From Pyxicephalus adspersus (Eukaryota > Chordata > Amphibia > Anura > Pyxicephalidae): a stretch of DNA of 64,000 bases. Below are positions 35,421 through 45,606 of this stretch, in pieces (the stretch's first letter is position 1; every line of letters starts with the position of its first letter). The stretch is taken from assembly GCF_032062135.1 (NCBI RefSeq), contig NC_092859.1, forward strand, positions 72,925,580-72,989,579, in the 5' to 3' direction. Made by a program: the position numbers and the translations under genes. The notes under the pieces are model-generated. The model did no database searches. It was not told the DNA's origin and saw only the letters and a program-made list of their open reading frames with translations.

Positions 35421-35570
35421 GTCAGCTAAGATAAAGGGACCAGTAACAACATGAAAGTCAGCCAGAATTGTGGGGTTAAGAGCTAGGATAGAGGAATCAC
35501 CAACAGTGTGAAAGGGTCATCCCGGAAAGTGAAGTTCATAGCTAGGAGGGGGGGGATCACAGCCAGGATC

Positions 35571-35804
35571 GAAGGTTTAGCCAGGATAGTGGGGTTCAGG
35601 GATAGGATGGAGGGTTTAGCCAGGATAGTGGGGTTCAGAGATAGGATGGGGGGTTTAGCCAGGATAGTGGGGTTCAGAGATAGGATGGGGGGTTTAGCCA
35701 GGATAGTGGTGTTCACAGCTAGGATGGAGGGTTTAGCCAGGATAGTGGGGTTCAGAGACAGGATGGAGGGTTTAGCCAGGATAGTGGGGTTCAGAGATAG
35801 GATG
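35571..35804. repeat. 39-bp minisatellite, six units
   Basis: Six head-to-tail units of exactly 39 bp, such as GGGTTTAGCCAGGATAGTGG followed by GGTTCAGAGATAGGATGGA, at 35571, 35610, 35649, 35688, 35727 and 35766. Unit 4 is the most divergent (GGTGTTCACAGCTAGGATG). Degenerate partial units extend back to about 35440 and forward to about 35835. Because 39 is a multiple of three, both strands stay open: plus 35508-35870 as (EGLARIVGFRDRM)n and minus 35863-35483 as (ILSLNPTILAKPS)n. Two open strands with a perfect period argue for a non-coding minisatellite. Confidence 0.9.
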
Positions 35805-35835
35805 GTGGAATCACAGCCAGGATGCGTACCTAATT

Positions 35836-36587
35836 TGGGAGCAGCTTGTGCAGTGCAGGCCATCTGTTAAGTTTTTATGAGCTAACATTTACATTTATAA
35901 GGATTCAACTTAATTTTCTTAGACATAACCTTGTTTAAAGTGTTATGACTATGTGGTGTGAATTGGCCTTGCATGTTCTATTCATCCTTTCCTTATGTGT
36001 GTTCATTGTAATTTAGTTTGACAGAAAATATTGCTCAACAATGTATGAAGCTAGGATGTACTGAAAAAGGTTAAACCAGCAATACATTTGTTAAAAGACA
36101 GTATTCTGAGTAAACTGTGCTCTGCTCTGAATTGTGTGCCTTTATTTTGCATTAGATACCAATTTCAAGCACCATTGATTTCAAATATTGACGCTCTGCA
36201 TGACAGGATCTTGTATAGGCATGTGTCCTTCTTACCAATAATCCAGTATAATACTGTGTTCTGAACATTCCAAATGTGCTAATTTAAAGGAAAGCTGATG
36301 TTATAAAAAAAAGCTATAACCATGGAGAACTGAAAACCATGCATATAGATTTATACATATAATTAATGATCTAAAACATGTTTGGACTTGTGTACACATG
36401 GTAATGCTCATGTTATCATATAAGAGGAATGCTAGTGTACAAGAAAATCAACTGAGGAATATAGAATCATGTCAATTAAATAAATAATGCAACAGAACAT
36501 AACAATAACAATGTATGTCGGCTAAATTACAATTGCACCAAGTGACAGCAGGCATAAGAGTGTGTACTTAATAGTCTTCTATAAGTT
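35836..36587. other. Unassigned AT-rich sequence
   Basis: No feature recognised. Confidence 0.45.
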
Positions 36588-36655
36588 AATATATATATAT
36601 ATATATATATAAATTCATATATATACATATATATATATGTATATATATGAATTAG
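36588..36655. repeat. TA-rich microsatellite with a perfect 42-bp palindrome
   Basis: A (TA)n run leads into AATTCATATATATACATATA and its exact mirror, so 36612-36653 equals its own reverse complement over all 42 bases. It can extrude as a cruciform. Confidence 0.95.
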
Positions 36656-37340
36656 GACATCAACATACTTGTTTGCTTATTGCTGAGATCTTCTTTCATA
36701 CATGAAGACTTCTATCAGGAACACACACTGGGACATGATAGGCATCTACCTCTCACTTCTCACTGGGAGAGATCAACTAAGGACCTTGAAACTGCACACA
36801 TACGGTTCAAAGCTGGAATTCATCTTTCCTAGTGTAATCTGTCTCAGATGTCAATTTAACAGCCATGCCCTTTGTATCAGGAATATTAACAGCAGATCTC
36901 ATATGAATATACAAGAGCTGATATTTACATTTTCATGATAACAACCATAATGTTCCCTGAGTTCTCAAAACTAAGCAGTCATGAGAGTTGATATTCACAA
37001 AGCAAGGGAATGCATGCCCTCTTCTGATAGTAGCACACATGTCATTTGGAATAACAAAGGTTATCCCATTTAATGCAATTCTGAAGGGTATATTCAGTAC
37101 TGTCATACTACCTGCGGAATCCTGGAGCAGGCCCCACAGAATCATCTAGTGGCATCCCATGCTGGTCTTTCCTGCCGCAATGTGGGCTTAGTTCACATTC
37201 CTCTCTATGTAAAGGCAAATATGGCAGAGACACATGTCCTTGCACAGGCATGCATGCATAGATGTAACCTAGGGAGAACAGAACCTTCTTGAATGGCCGG
37301 AGAATTCTTTAGCCCCAGTTTTAAAGGCCCATGATGCTGT
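36656..37340. other. Unassigned sequence
   Basis: Frames of 70-121 codons (36702-37570) show no domain, and I assign none. Confidence 0.4.
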
Positions 37341-37558
37341 GACTTTGCACCAGCTACATTGCTATTGAGTATTATATTGTTTCTTGTTACACTGACTTTT
37401 GCCTGGACCTGAATTATCCTAGCCTGACACCTGTACTGACCTTTACCTAGACCTGAATTACGCTTTGACTGCCTTGACATTTGCCTGTAACTGAACTCCT
37501 TCTCAGCCTGCCACCAGCTCTGATTTCTGCTTGCTTTGGTCTTCCTCTCACCCTGGGC
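37341..37558 (+). mobile_element. LTR-like CT-rich fragment
   Basis: Repeats of CCTGGACCTGAATTA, CCTAGACCTGAATTACGC and CCTGTAACTGAACTCC, with TGCCTTGACATTTGCC between, give the CCTGA-rich texture of frog Gypsy LTRs. No ends or target duplication seen. The 121-codon minus frame is a by-product. Confidence 0.35.
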
Positions 37559-37900
37559 CTGATTTATCAAGCAAGTGTATGTAAGCTCGCTGCACGTATA
37601 TAGGTGCCGATAAACGAGGCGTATTTCCGCGAGTGGGAGCCGGAGCCAGAGCCAGAGCCGAGTCCTAGTACACTCGCCTTCACTTGCCAGCCAGATTCCT
37701 GCCCTGAGAAATGAGCAATAGAGGTTGAGAATCTGCCAATTAAGGCAATTAGTTTTCAGCTGCGCGATTAAGGAGGATCTGTTAAGCTCTCAATGGTGAG
37801 GTCATAGCAATTAATTAGCGCGCACCTGCTCCCTGTTTTGTGCGCATCTACAGTCCTTCACAGGTCAATTAGAATCTTTAAGGCTTCATCTTCTTTTCGG
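37559..37900. mobile_element. Possible MITE with GGGCCTGATTTATCAAG end
   Basis: Begins GGGCCTGATTTATCAAGCAA, the terminal motif of the fold-back MITE supergroup. The interior is CG-bearing (CGAGGCGTATTTCCGCGAG) and has a small (GGAGCC/AGAGCC) repeat at 37639-37665. The matching right end is not found, so it may be truncated or chimeric. Confidence 0.4.
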
Positions 37901-39392
37901 TAAGTGCTACATTTTTATGTTACATTGTACTTATTCACAAAATTGAATAATTTATTGTTGCATTTGTTGCACTGTTTTGCTACTTTTTTGTTTGCAAAAC
38001 TGCTAATTTAGATCAAGCTGTATACATAATAATTAGCACTTTATAATATGGCATCACACAATAGTATGAATGTCAAAAAAATGTCACCAAGCATTTGCGA
38101 TCTGATTTAAATTTCATGACTGCGGCAAAACATAGCCCTGTCAACTTGCCTACCCAGACTTAACCAGTAACATTTTTTCCCAAAAACGTTTCCCACCAAA
38201 CTTTCCCATTAAATTCCCCCACGCCTATTTTGTAAGCTTTACACATTAAAATCACACAACATTGCTTAAATGGCCCGCAGGCCTTTTATTAACCAATTGT
38301 CAATAAATAACATATTAATAACGAATAATAAATCATATAACAAAATATCAAATAGTACTATATAAATAACCATTACAAAAAGTAAATATTCAACTGAACC
38401 CGCCCAACGTCATGTGACCTACCAAGCAACCAAAATGCACAAGTAAAAAGGGGAGGGAGGGTGGAAAAAACTTTACCCTTCCTGCTGTCTCTTGTGAAAA
38501 AAGGACCAAAAAAATTCCATTTCCTAACCTTTTTAACTCCTACTGACCCCTCCTATCATTCCCTCCTTACCCCTCCCCTACCTCCTTCTCCCGCACGTTC
38601 ATCCTCTAACAACTAACCTTCTGCAGTCTCCTTTTCTGTCTGCCCTGTCATGCCGGCCTTCCACTATACTCCCTTTCTCGTACGTTCCAGGCCTACCTTT
38701 CTAGTTTGGCTTGATAGAAATCAAATATTTGAAAAAAGGATTGTTGCCAAAGATGTTATAATACATGTATTAAGGAACATTTAGTGATTTCATTTGTGTG
38801 TGTATGTGTCCAGGTCAAAATACATTTAAATGCATATAAATACATTTGCATTTTCATTATTACTATTTTAACTGGACTGGTTTGTGTGTGTGTGGATGGA
38901 AGGAGGTCCAGGTTCCAAGCACAACATCAAAGCTCATTGATTGCCAAGCTCACAAGCAGGGTCAGGCACTCTTAGAAATGAATGGATGTTCTGTTGTTGC
39001 TCAACTTAATTTTGCTCATTAAAAAGTGGATTGTATGCATTATTTAGGTTTTTACATAAAACTTATAGTACTAGTATCTAAAACTTCCAGGGACAAATCC
39101 ACTTGTGCCAAACATATTTTCTAGCTTTTCCATCCCTTCAGGGTGTTTTTGCAGGTTTGAATGTCCATTTTTGACCTTGGCCCACTATATATTGACTTAC
39201 CCCAGCTTGGTAGTGGAAGCACATAAAGGTGGATTCTTCCTTGAACCAGAAGCAATATCCTTCATGAATGTTGCTTGGAGACAAGCCCATGACATCAGAA
39301 ATCATAGGAAGAAATAGGCAATCTTTGCAATTTGAAGCATGTTAAGCAATATGTCCAAAAAATCCTCTTTGCCTATTTCTTCCTATAATTTC
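37901..39392. other. Unassigned sequence, partly pyrimidine-rich
   Basis: 38450-38700 is C/T-rich with CTCCTTACCCCTCCCCTACC. The texture resembles an untranslated region of a retroelement but no ends or coding parts are visible. Other parts are AT-rich without features. Confidence 0.4.
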
Positions 39393-39490
39393 TCTCAATA
39401 CACATAAATGCATACATACATACATAAATGCATACATACATAAATGCATACATACATACATATTGATGCATGTATGTACATACATTAGTG
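39393..39490. repeat. (CATA)n / ATGCATACATA tetranucleotide array
   Basis: Blocks of (CATA)n are separated by AATGCATACATACATA repeats. The far end runs into the complementary phase (TGATGCATGTATGTACATAC), giving a partly self-complementary array. Confidence 0.9.
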
Positions 39491-39880
39491 CACATGAAGC
39501 AAAACAAAATATATACACATAAAAAGAAAAAACAAAAGCACCTATTGTTCTAAATGGTAAGCAAAGTATCAAATGTAGCAACATAGATTAGGCTAACAAA
39601 CAAAAAAACAGCCCCTTCTTAAAAAAAATTAAGACAAATAAAAAAAGCAAGTTAAACAACACCCTTATATATGCTCATCATTATGCGCACAGGTGATAAA
39701 CATTAACATACATTGGGTGTGCGCAATCCGTGAAATTTGGCTTTTTTTTTTTTTCAGTTTGACATTTCATAATAATTTATTGATCCGATCCTTTAGATTT
39801 GTATACCAGTAAACAGCTATTCAAGAAAAAAACAAAAACAAAAAGGAGGGGAAGATTTATTATTAAAGGATTTTATTTAA

Positions 39881-39911
<31 letters not shown>

Positions 39912-40330
39912 AGTGTTACTTTTCAACTTTTAATTTTGTACAGGTTATCCCACACTGATAGGATGATTCCCACGGTGGCATTCATTCATAAGCACAGCCA
40001 TGGGACTACGGACAGTGTGGAATCCCCAGGCACTAGGGGTTACATGAGGACATGAGTCCCCATTCACCTCTAGTGCTCCTTAATTGGCTGAGCAAAAGGA
40101 ATACCTGATGATGCTTGAGCCGTCATCAGGGTTTCCCCAGTTCATCCATTCATCATTATAGTGAATGGGGAGACTTGTCCTCATGTAACCCCGAGTGCCT
40201 GGGGATCCCACATTGTCAGTAGTCTCACAGCTGTACTCATGAATAAATACAGCAATGTGAATCATACTGTCATTGTGGGATAACCTGTCAAAAAGTAAAA
40301 AGTAGAAAAGTAACACTAAACACACACATA
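39881..40330. mobile_element. Large fold-back element with ~170-bp arms
   Basis: After a (TG)n run (39881-39909), the left arm goes TTTAGTGTTACTTTTCAACT ... CAGGTTATCCCACACTG ... CCCCAGGCACTAGGGGTTAC ... CCCCATTCAC (to about 40070). The right arm (about 40155-40330) reads back GTGAATGGGGAGAC ... GTAACCCCGAGTGCCTGGGG ... GGGATAACCTG ... AAGTAACACTAAACACACA. The arms differ by about 15%. The spacer of about 85 bp has CTTGAGCCGTCATCAGGGTT. Frames across it are not genes. The sequence beyond (40380-40600, GGGCGGGGTGGTGGAGATCT) may belong to the same composite repeat. Confidence 0.8.
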
Positions 40331-40725
40331 AATATATATATAAATATTTTAACAAAAAAGGCTTGTCTTATTTTTTTACACATATTTGAACACATGAGTA
40401 AGGGGTTTAATGTACCCCTGTACTCATTTTCTAGGGCGGGGTGGTGGAGATCTGGGAGTCTTCTTATGAAAGGGGGCTTCCAGATTCCAAAGTCCTGCTA
40501 AAAACACTTTTAAAATACCCCATTGTTTTCAATGGAAGCTTTGTTAAAAAGCTTACAATCACTTGTAAAAGTGCATAAAAACGCATATAAATGTGGAAAA
40601 ACTTTTGCATGCGCTTTGCAAACAAATATTTATATAATATGTATTTATATATTTAACATAGATATCTATACATGTATTTATAATGATTATATATATTTAT
40701 ATATTAATAGTTATAGTAATTCAAA

Positions 40726-40778
<53 letters not shown>

Positions 40779-40984
40779 CATTAGTATATATATATACAAA
40801 CAAGAACTTGTGTGTGTGCTTGTGACTTTTGTGTAGGCGGATCCTCGGGTTGGGCATCGGATGCGTTTACATAGGCGCCTATGTAAAGAGCTTAAATCAG
40901 TTAACTCACTACCACCTGGCCCCTGATGAGAAAGTAGTTGGTTTACTCCTACCTGGGGAACTAATTTTTAGGGGTCCCTTAGAC
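40331..40984. other. Repeat-like sequence and (TA)n microsatellite
   Basis: 40380-40600 holds GGGCTTCCAGATTCC and CCCCATTGTTTTCAATGG, words I associate with frog interspersed repeats, unnamed here. 40625-40800 is dominated by (TA)n, purest at 40727-40800. Confidence 0.5.
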
Positions 40985-41323
40985 CAGTGGTCCCTAACCT
41001 TTTGGACCTCACAGACCAATAAATGCATATATCGCGCATGCGTGCTGAGTCGTGTGTCAATCAAAGGGGAAGGAACTTCCCCCAGTGTGATCTCATAATG
41101 ACACAACTCACCCACTGTCCCATCGCAGGTCTGAGCCTGCAATGGGAGAGTAGGCAAGTTGTATCCAGAGACAACTCACCCACCACCCTGAGCCTACAGT
41201 CTGTACGGGAGATGTGGTCCGTGGCTCTTGCGGTGTTCTTCTCCGGGCCCCGCTGTGGGGGCGCACCGACCAGAGCCATTGACCACCAAAATTTTCTCGG
41301 GGACCATCGGTTGGTGACTGATG
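40985..41323. mobile_element. hAT-like MITE, copy 1
   Basis: Starts CAGTGGTCCCTAACCTTTTG and ends CCATCGGTTGGTGACTGATG, imperfect inverted repeats around CCAACC/GGTTGG. The flanking octamers CCTTAGAC (40977-40984) and TCTTAGCC (41324-41331) match at 6 of 8, as expected for an old hAT 8-bp target duplication. It is homologous to 45607-45879 (ACTTCCCCCAGTGTGAT, CACCGACCAGAGCC) and CG-rich inside. The 169-codon frame 41023-41532 starts inside the element and runs out of it without domain similarity, so it is not called. Confidence 0.85.
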
Positions 41324-42249
41324 TCTTAGCCTGCAGCCATATTACCATACATGTCAACAAGAGGGTGGCAGAAATGGGGGATATGTACCTCTTACCTGTC
41401 TCTTATAATGGGCAGGTGAATAGTTTACCTTGTGGGGAGCTGAATTTGTGGGGTTCTCAGACCTCCAACCAGTTCACCAGGCATAGTGAAAATCACAAAC
41501 TGTTTATTGTGCGCACTGCTTTACTTGTGTAATAGGATGAAGGGTGTTAAAAATGCTTCATGTTTGCATTTTATCTGACGTTCTTCCCTAGGGTGTTACC
41601 TTATCGCTACCTGCACAATTTTAGGATTATGGGGAATAAAGTAATAGCATGACCAGAATATGATTATATATGTCTTTGGATATGTCTCACTGAAAATATT
41701 TCTCTTTGTTGCAGCATCTTTCTGCTTCCTACTCCTTCCAAGTATCTTAGGCAGATTTCTCATTAGGGCTTTTGCTGACAGTATAGGTTATAATTTGATG
41801 GGACAACAATGCTACATTAGAATAACAACTGTATTGCTATTATTTCCATTAATAATCTCTGGATAAAATGGAAAAAATTAGTAAAATAGCTATATCAGCT
41901 ATAAAATATTAGTAAAATTTCAGGGGGTAAAATATTAAATGGCATTTGATGTTCAGAATCTTATGTATATAAAATAAATATGGTTTTGTACACAGGCCAC
42001 TGTGGTAGCCTTCCATCTGTACATATAAAAAAATACATCTGAACAAATCATAGGGAATCCTGGGAATATAAAATAATATCAATTAAGCCTTAACTCCCAA
42101 TATCAAGAAGAAATTGAAAAATAAAATACAATCTGAAATGTATAATGTATGAAATGTATAAAACACCTGATTGAAGTATACCATTGCCATTGTAGAAGTT
42201 GGATTGCTTTTTCTTGAACGGGCGGTAGTTTTCACCAAATGGACACAAT
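41324..42249. other. Unassigned sequence
   Basis: No repeat or coding feature supported between the hAT-like MITE and the CG-rich MITE. Confidence 0.45.
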
Positions 42250-42513
42250 GCCCCTGATTCATCAAGCCAAATCGTATTATCGATCGCGCAGTCGTATTAG
42301 CGATCCGGAATCGTGCGCGATCGCGCTATTCAACAACCGAAAAAGCTCGCGCACGTTCGCGCCCCCTATTGCGCATGGCAGGAATCCGGCCGGCAGATTC
42401 AGGATGCGAGTGTACGCGCGCACTCGAGCCCCGGACCGCGGTAATCCGCGATCGCTGGTCGCGCGTATTATCGCGCTTCCCGCGATCGCGGATTTCAATG
42501 ATGAATCAGGGGC
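42250..42513. mobile_element. CG-rich young MITE with AAT flanks
   Basis: The left end is GCCCCTGATTCATCAAGC; the right end in reverse complement is GCCCCTGATTCATCATTG, so 14-15 bases pair exactly. AAT stands on both sides (42247-42249, 42514-42516). The 264-bp interior is packed with CG dinucleotides (CGATCGCG, GCGCGATCGCG, CGCGCGCAC), while surrounding DNA has almost none. Since CG decays quickly in methylated vertebrate DNA, this insertion looks recent or was kept unmethylated. All frames over it (61-99 codons on both strands) result from CG-rich, stop-poor sequence. Confidence 0.85.
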
Positions 42514-43298
42514 AATGTTTTCAAGGGTTCAATGGTAGGCAATCAATTAAATAAAAAATAGATTTAGGAAGCCTAAAAATGAAATACTAATAAAAAAAGC
42601 AACAGGTAATATATTTTCTAGAGTGTTTTCCATGTATAAAATGAATATTTAGTAATAGTATACAGGTTATATGATTTTCCTTTTTTAAGAGGTTTACAAG
42701 AAATCAAACATGAATAAAGAACAATGAAAATGCATTTAAAATGTTGCCATTTTAGTGAAGAATATACATATGTGAATAGCATAACATGTAGTGTTTATTT
42801 TTTAATAAATTACCAGGATGTAAAAAATCTTGACTGCTTGCCTTATCTTACACAATGTGAAAGCCTTACATTTTTGATTGATATTACAAAGTAAACCACA
42901 AGGGGGCAGTGTGGTATTGCAACAGCTTCACACTTGATTAGTAACCTAGAGGAGAAATGCCTTTTACAGCTGATTAGAATGATGGACAGTAAGAAAGCCC
43001 TTTGACTCGTTAAAATATTTGTGCTTCCAAAAATAAATATGTAGATTTGGGATTGTTTTACCTGCAGACCTGTACAGAAAAGCATATATCCATGTCTGCC
43101 CCATTTATTTTGTGTAATTCAAAAGTAAGGCACCTTGGGATGTAGTCCTGTAAAAGTAAGGAATATTTACAGCACATTTTACTGTTTCTCTATTTTTGGT
43201 ATTTTATATTCCAGAAATTCAGGTAATAACCAGCGAGTAGCTGTATGAGATTACCTGTATAGGGTAGAGTCATTGTCCCTCTAAGAGTAGTGTAGAGC
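42514..43298. other. Unassigned AT-rich sequence
   Basis: No feature recognised. Confidence 0.45.
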
Positions 43299-43668
43299 TA
43301 CCTCTTTAGGTAATAGGAATATGGAAAAGAAGCTGAAAGAAAGAGGTTTCAGTTCTCAACTTTTTGTAAAATCATAACGTAATAATTCTGTTAAAGTTTC
43401 ATACATAAATATTTTACATACATCATTTAGCATATATCCAGTCCAGTTTGTATGTCACTAGGCTGGACTTACAAATTGTATGTATGTCATCAGCCTAGTG
43501 ACATACAAACTGGACAGGATATATGCTAAATGATGTATGTAAAATAATTATGTATGAAACCTAAAATTAATTCATACATAAATAATGATTTTACAAAAAA
43601 AAACTTGAGAGCTGAAACTTCTTTCTTTCACCTTCTTTTCCATATTCCCATCACCTGTATAGGTAAAT
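43299..43668. repeat. Large near-perfect inverted repeat (hairpin)
   Basis: Left arm about 43299-43464, loop 43465-43491, right arm 43492-43668. The inner part pairs almost without mismatch: CCAGTTTGTATGTCACTAGG against CCTAGTGACATACAAACTGG, then TTTAGCATATAT and its complement, and TTTTACATACATCA. Outer parts (AATATGGAAAAGAAG / CTTCTTTTCCATATT; TACCTC..AGGTAATAG / CATCACCTGTATAGGTA) pair with more mismatches and indels. It is not related to the fold-back at 39.9 kb and has no coding capacity. Confidence 0.9.
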
Positions 43669-44349
43669 TTCTGAAAGGTTGACATAATTGGGCACTTGTG
43701 TTTGTCATGGATTAGGTTTATTTTTTGCATAGCAGACTCCTTGGAGGTTTTGGCACCTGCAGTAAGAAGTCACAATTCCTTTTTAGGATTTCCTGCTTTG
43801 GGAGGTAGAGAGAGGGCCATTTCAGACCAGTGGTGAGCCACAGCGTTCTCCTACAGAATCACCTGAGGTCCCACGTGCTACCATTCAATTGAAAGGGACT
43901 GGAAGGAAACATTTTTTTTAAGTGGCTGCCCACAGATGCAGCATATTCCGGCTCTGTTCCTAAAAGCAACAAGATGGAGAGCTTGAAAAAATCTGATTAT
44001 ATACTATATTATTGGGTTGTATCATTTTATTTGGATTTACAGTCACCTATGTAGTAAATTGCCTGATTTATTTAGAAGGTTCAGTGGTCTTGATTGCTCT
44101 TATATTACATGGTCCTAAGTGAGATTGTACAGGTTATATAATGACAAAACAGTTTTAAAGACACCTGTGATTCTGAAAAATGCACACAAACCTTTAGACT
44201 GTTTCGATCTGTGACTGTTGGAATGTTTTGTTACTAGATATTTATGGCTAATTCTTTGTGTTATTCCTTTTTTTCATTTAGCGCTAAAATGGGCCATTAG
44301 CTACAGGGATGGGGCCCTCAGAGTTCTGAGCTGTGGAAAGCCTACAATA
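43669..44349. other. Unassigned sequence
   Basis: No feature recognised. It ends in the TA (44348-44349) used by the mariner insertion. Confidence 0.45.
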
Positions 44350-45557
44350 CGAGGGGGTGCTGAGAAGTTCCTGGCTTTGCACAGAAAGAAGAGAGCCAGA
44401 GTTTTCTAGACCCTTCAAACAAAAGTTCTTTGGTTGGGCCGCAAACCAGCTCTCCGCAGCATCTTTGACATCAGAAATGTCCTCAAAACGTTGCCCCTTC
44501 AGATGTTTCTTCAAATTTGGGAACAGATAATAGTACGAAGGGGCCAGGTCAGGTGAGTAGGGGGGATGATAGACCAACTGGAAACCCAGAGTGTTCAATT
44601 TGCAGCCACAATGTTGGATGTGTGCACAGGTGCATTGTCCTGCAAAAAACGGTTCCCTTTGGTCAACTTTCCACAGCGTTTCGTCTTAATTGCCTCCTTC
44701 AGCTGGTCTAGAAGGTTAGGATACTACTGTCTGGTGATACTAGAGCCCTGAGGTAGGTAGTCCACCGACAGAATACCGTCTTTGTCCCAGAAAACAGACG
44801 CCATTACTTTTTTGGCCGATTTCAGGGTTCAGAACTTCTTCGGCAGCTGGGACCCACTGTGGCGCCATTCCTTGGACTGTTCCTTGGTTTCAGGATTATA
44901 GATATGGAGCCAGATTTCATCCTCAGTCACTAACCTAGCCAAAAAGTCCTGTGCAGCTTCAAAATAGGCCAAAACGGCTTTGGATGCTTCAACTCGTTCC
45001 TTCTTCTGATCACTGTGCAAACATTTCAGGACCCACTTCACTGAAAGCTTGCGCATGTCCAGGATAGTGGTGAAAAACCCAACACTCTCCTGTGGGATGT
45101 CAAGTATCTGGATATCTTTTTTGCGGATATTCGCTGGTCCTCAATAATCAGCTCATGGACAGCATGGTAGGTTGCCGGGTCAGGTAAGGTTGGGGGGTGC
45201 CCACTGCGGGGCTCATCTTCAATGGTGAAATGCCCAGTCTTGAAATGAGATATCCAGGTTTTGACAGTTCTGTAGGAATGACACTTCTCCCCAAGTGTTT
45301 GTGACATCTCAGTGTGAATGTCCTTTGCTGACTTTCCCTGGAGAAACAAAAACTTCATGACGGCCCGTAATTCCAACAACGTGAAACTTGCTTGTGCCAA
45401 CACAGCTTCTCACTACAAGAAAAAAACATTTTTAGGAATCACAAAGACCTGTTATTTGCAGTTACATACTAAGATATTAGGCTGTCAATGACCCCACACT
45501 CATTTTTCTATTTCATCTGGAAGGGGGCAAAGCCAGGAACTTCTCAGCACCCCTTCG
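44350..45557 (-). mobile_element. Mariner element 2, both termini present
   Basis: Length 1208 bp, as usual for mariners. The left end CGAGGGGGTGCTGAGAAGTT and the right end ...CTTCTCAGCACCCCTTCG form inverted repeats of about 30 bp with one or two mismatches. TA flanks on both sides (44348-44349, 45558-45559) are the target duplication. It carries one broken transposase on the minus strand. It is the reference for the truncated copies at 7.4-9.2 kb. A hAT-like MITE begins about 50 bp to its right. Confidence 0.95.
44450..45403 (-). pseudogene. Mariner transposase, frameshifted
   Basis: The N-terminal half is open from 45403 (GTG at the place of the family's ATG): LAQASFTLLELRAVMKFLFL, a helix-turn-helix region, then WISHFKTGHFTIEDEPRSGH at 45320-45200. 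A frameshift near 45110 leads into VLKCLHSDQKK and the first catalytic Asp in VTEDEIWLHIY (about 44925). A further shift precedes LQDNAPVHT, with the second Asp kept (about 44630). The last block reads YSPDLAPSYYYLFPNLKKHL: the third catalytic Asp of PSD is Tyr, so the copy would be inactive even without frameshifts. The coding part ends around 44450 in AAESWFAAQPK. Confidence 0.9.
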
Positions 45558-45606
45558 TAAAGTGAAGACCTAAACTTTGCTTTGAACTCGGTGTCTTTGT
45601 CCATTG

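Noticed and set aside
35483..35870. Repetitive 120- and 126-residue proteins on both strands
   Set aside because: Produced by a 39-bp minisatellite whose period is a multiple of three; openness on both strands is expected.
37205..37570. 121-codon minus-strand frame
   Set aside because: Mostly the antisense of a CCTGA-rich LTR-like fragment.
39393..39490. CRISPR-like repeat array
   Set aside because: Simple CATA tetranucleotide repeat without spacers; CRISPR is not expected in a vertebrate genome.
41023..41532. 169-codon plus-strand frame
   Set aside because: Starts inside the hAT-like MITE at 40985-41323, where CG-rich sequence lowers stop density, and runs into unassigned DNA with no domain.
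42239..42554. Several overlapping 61-99-codon frames
   Set aside because: All fall in the CG-rich MITE with few stops; none shows a domain.
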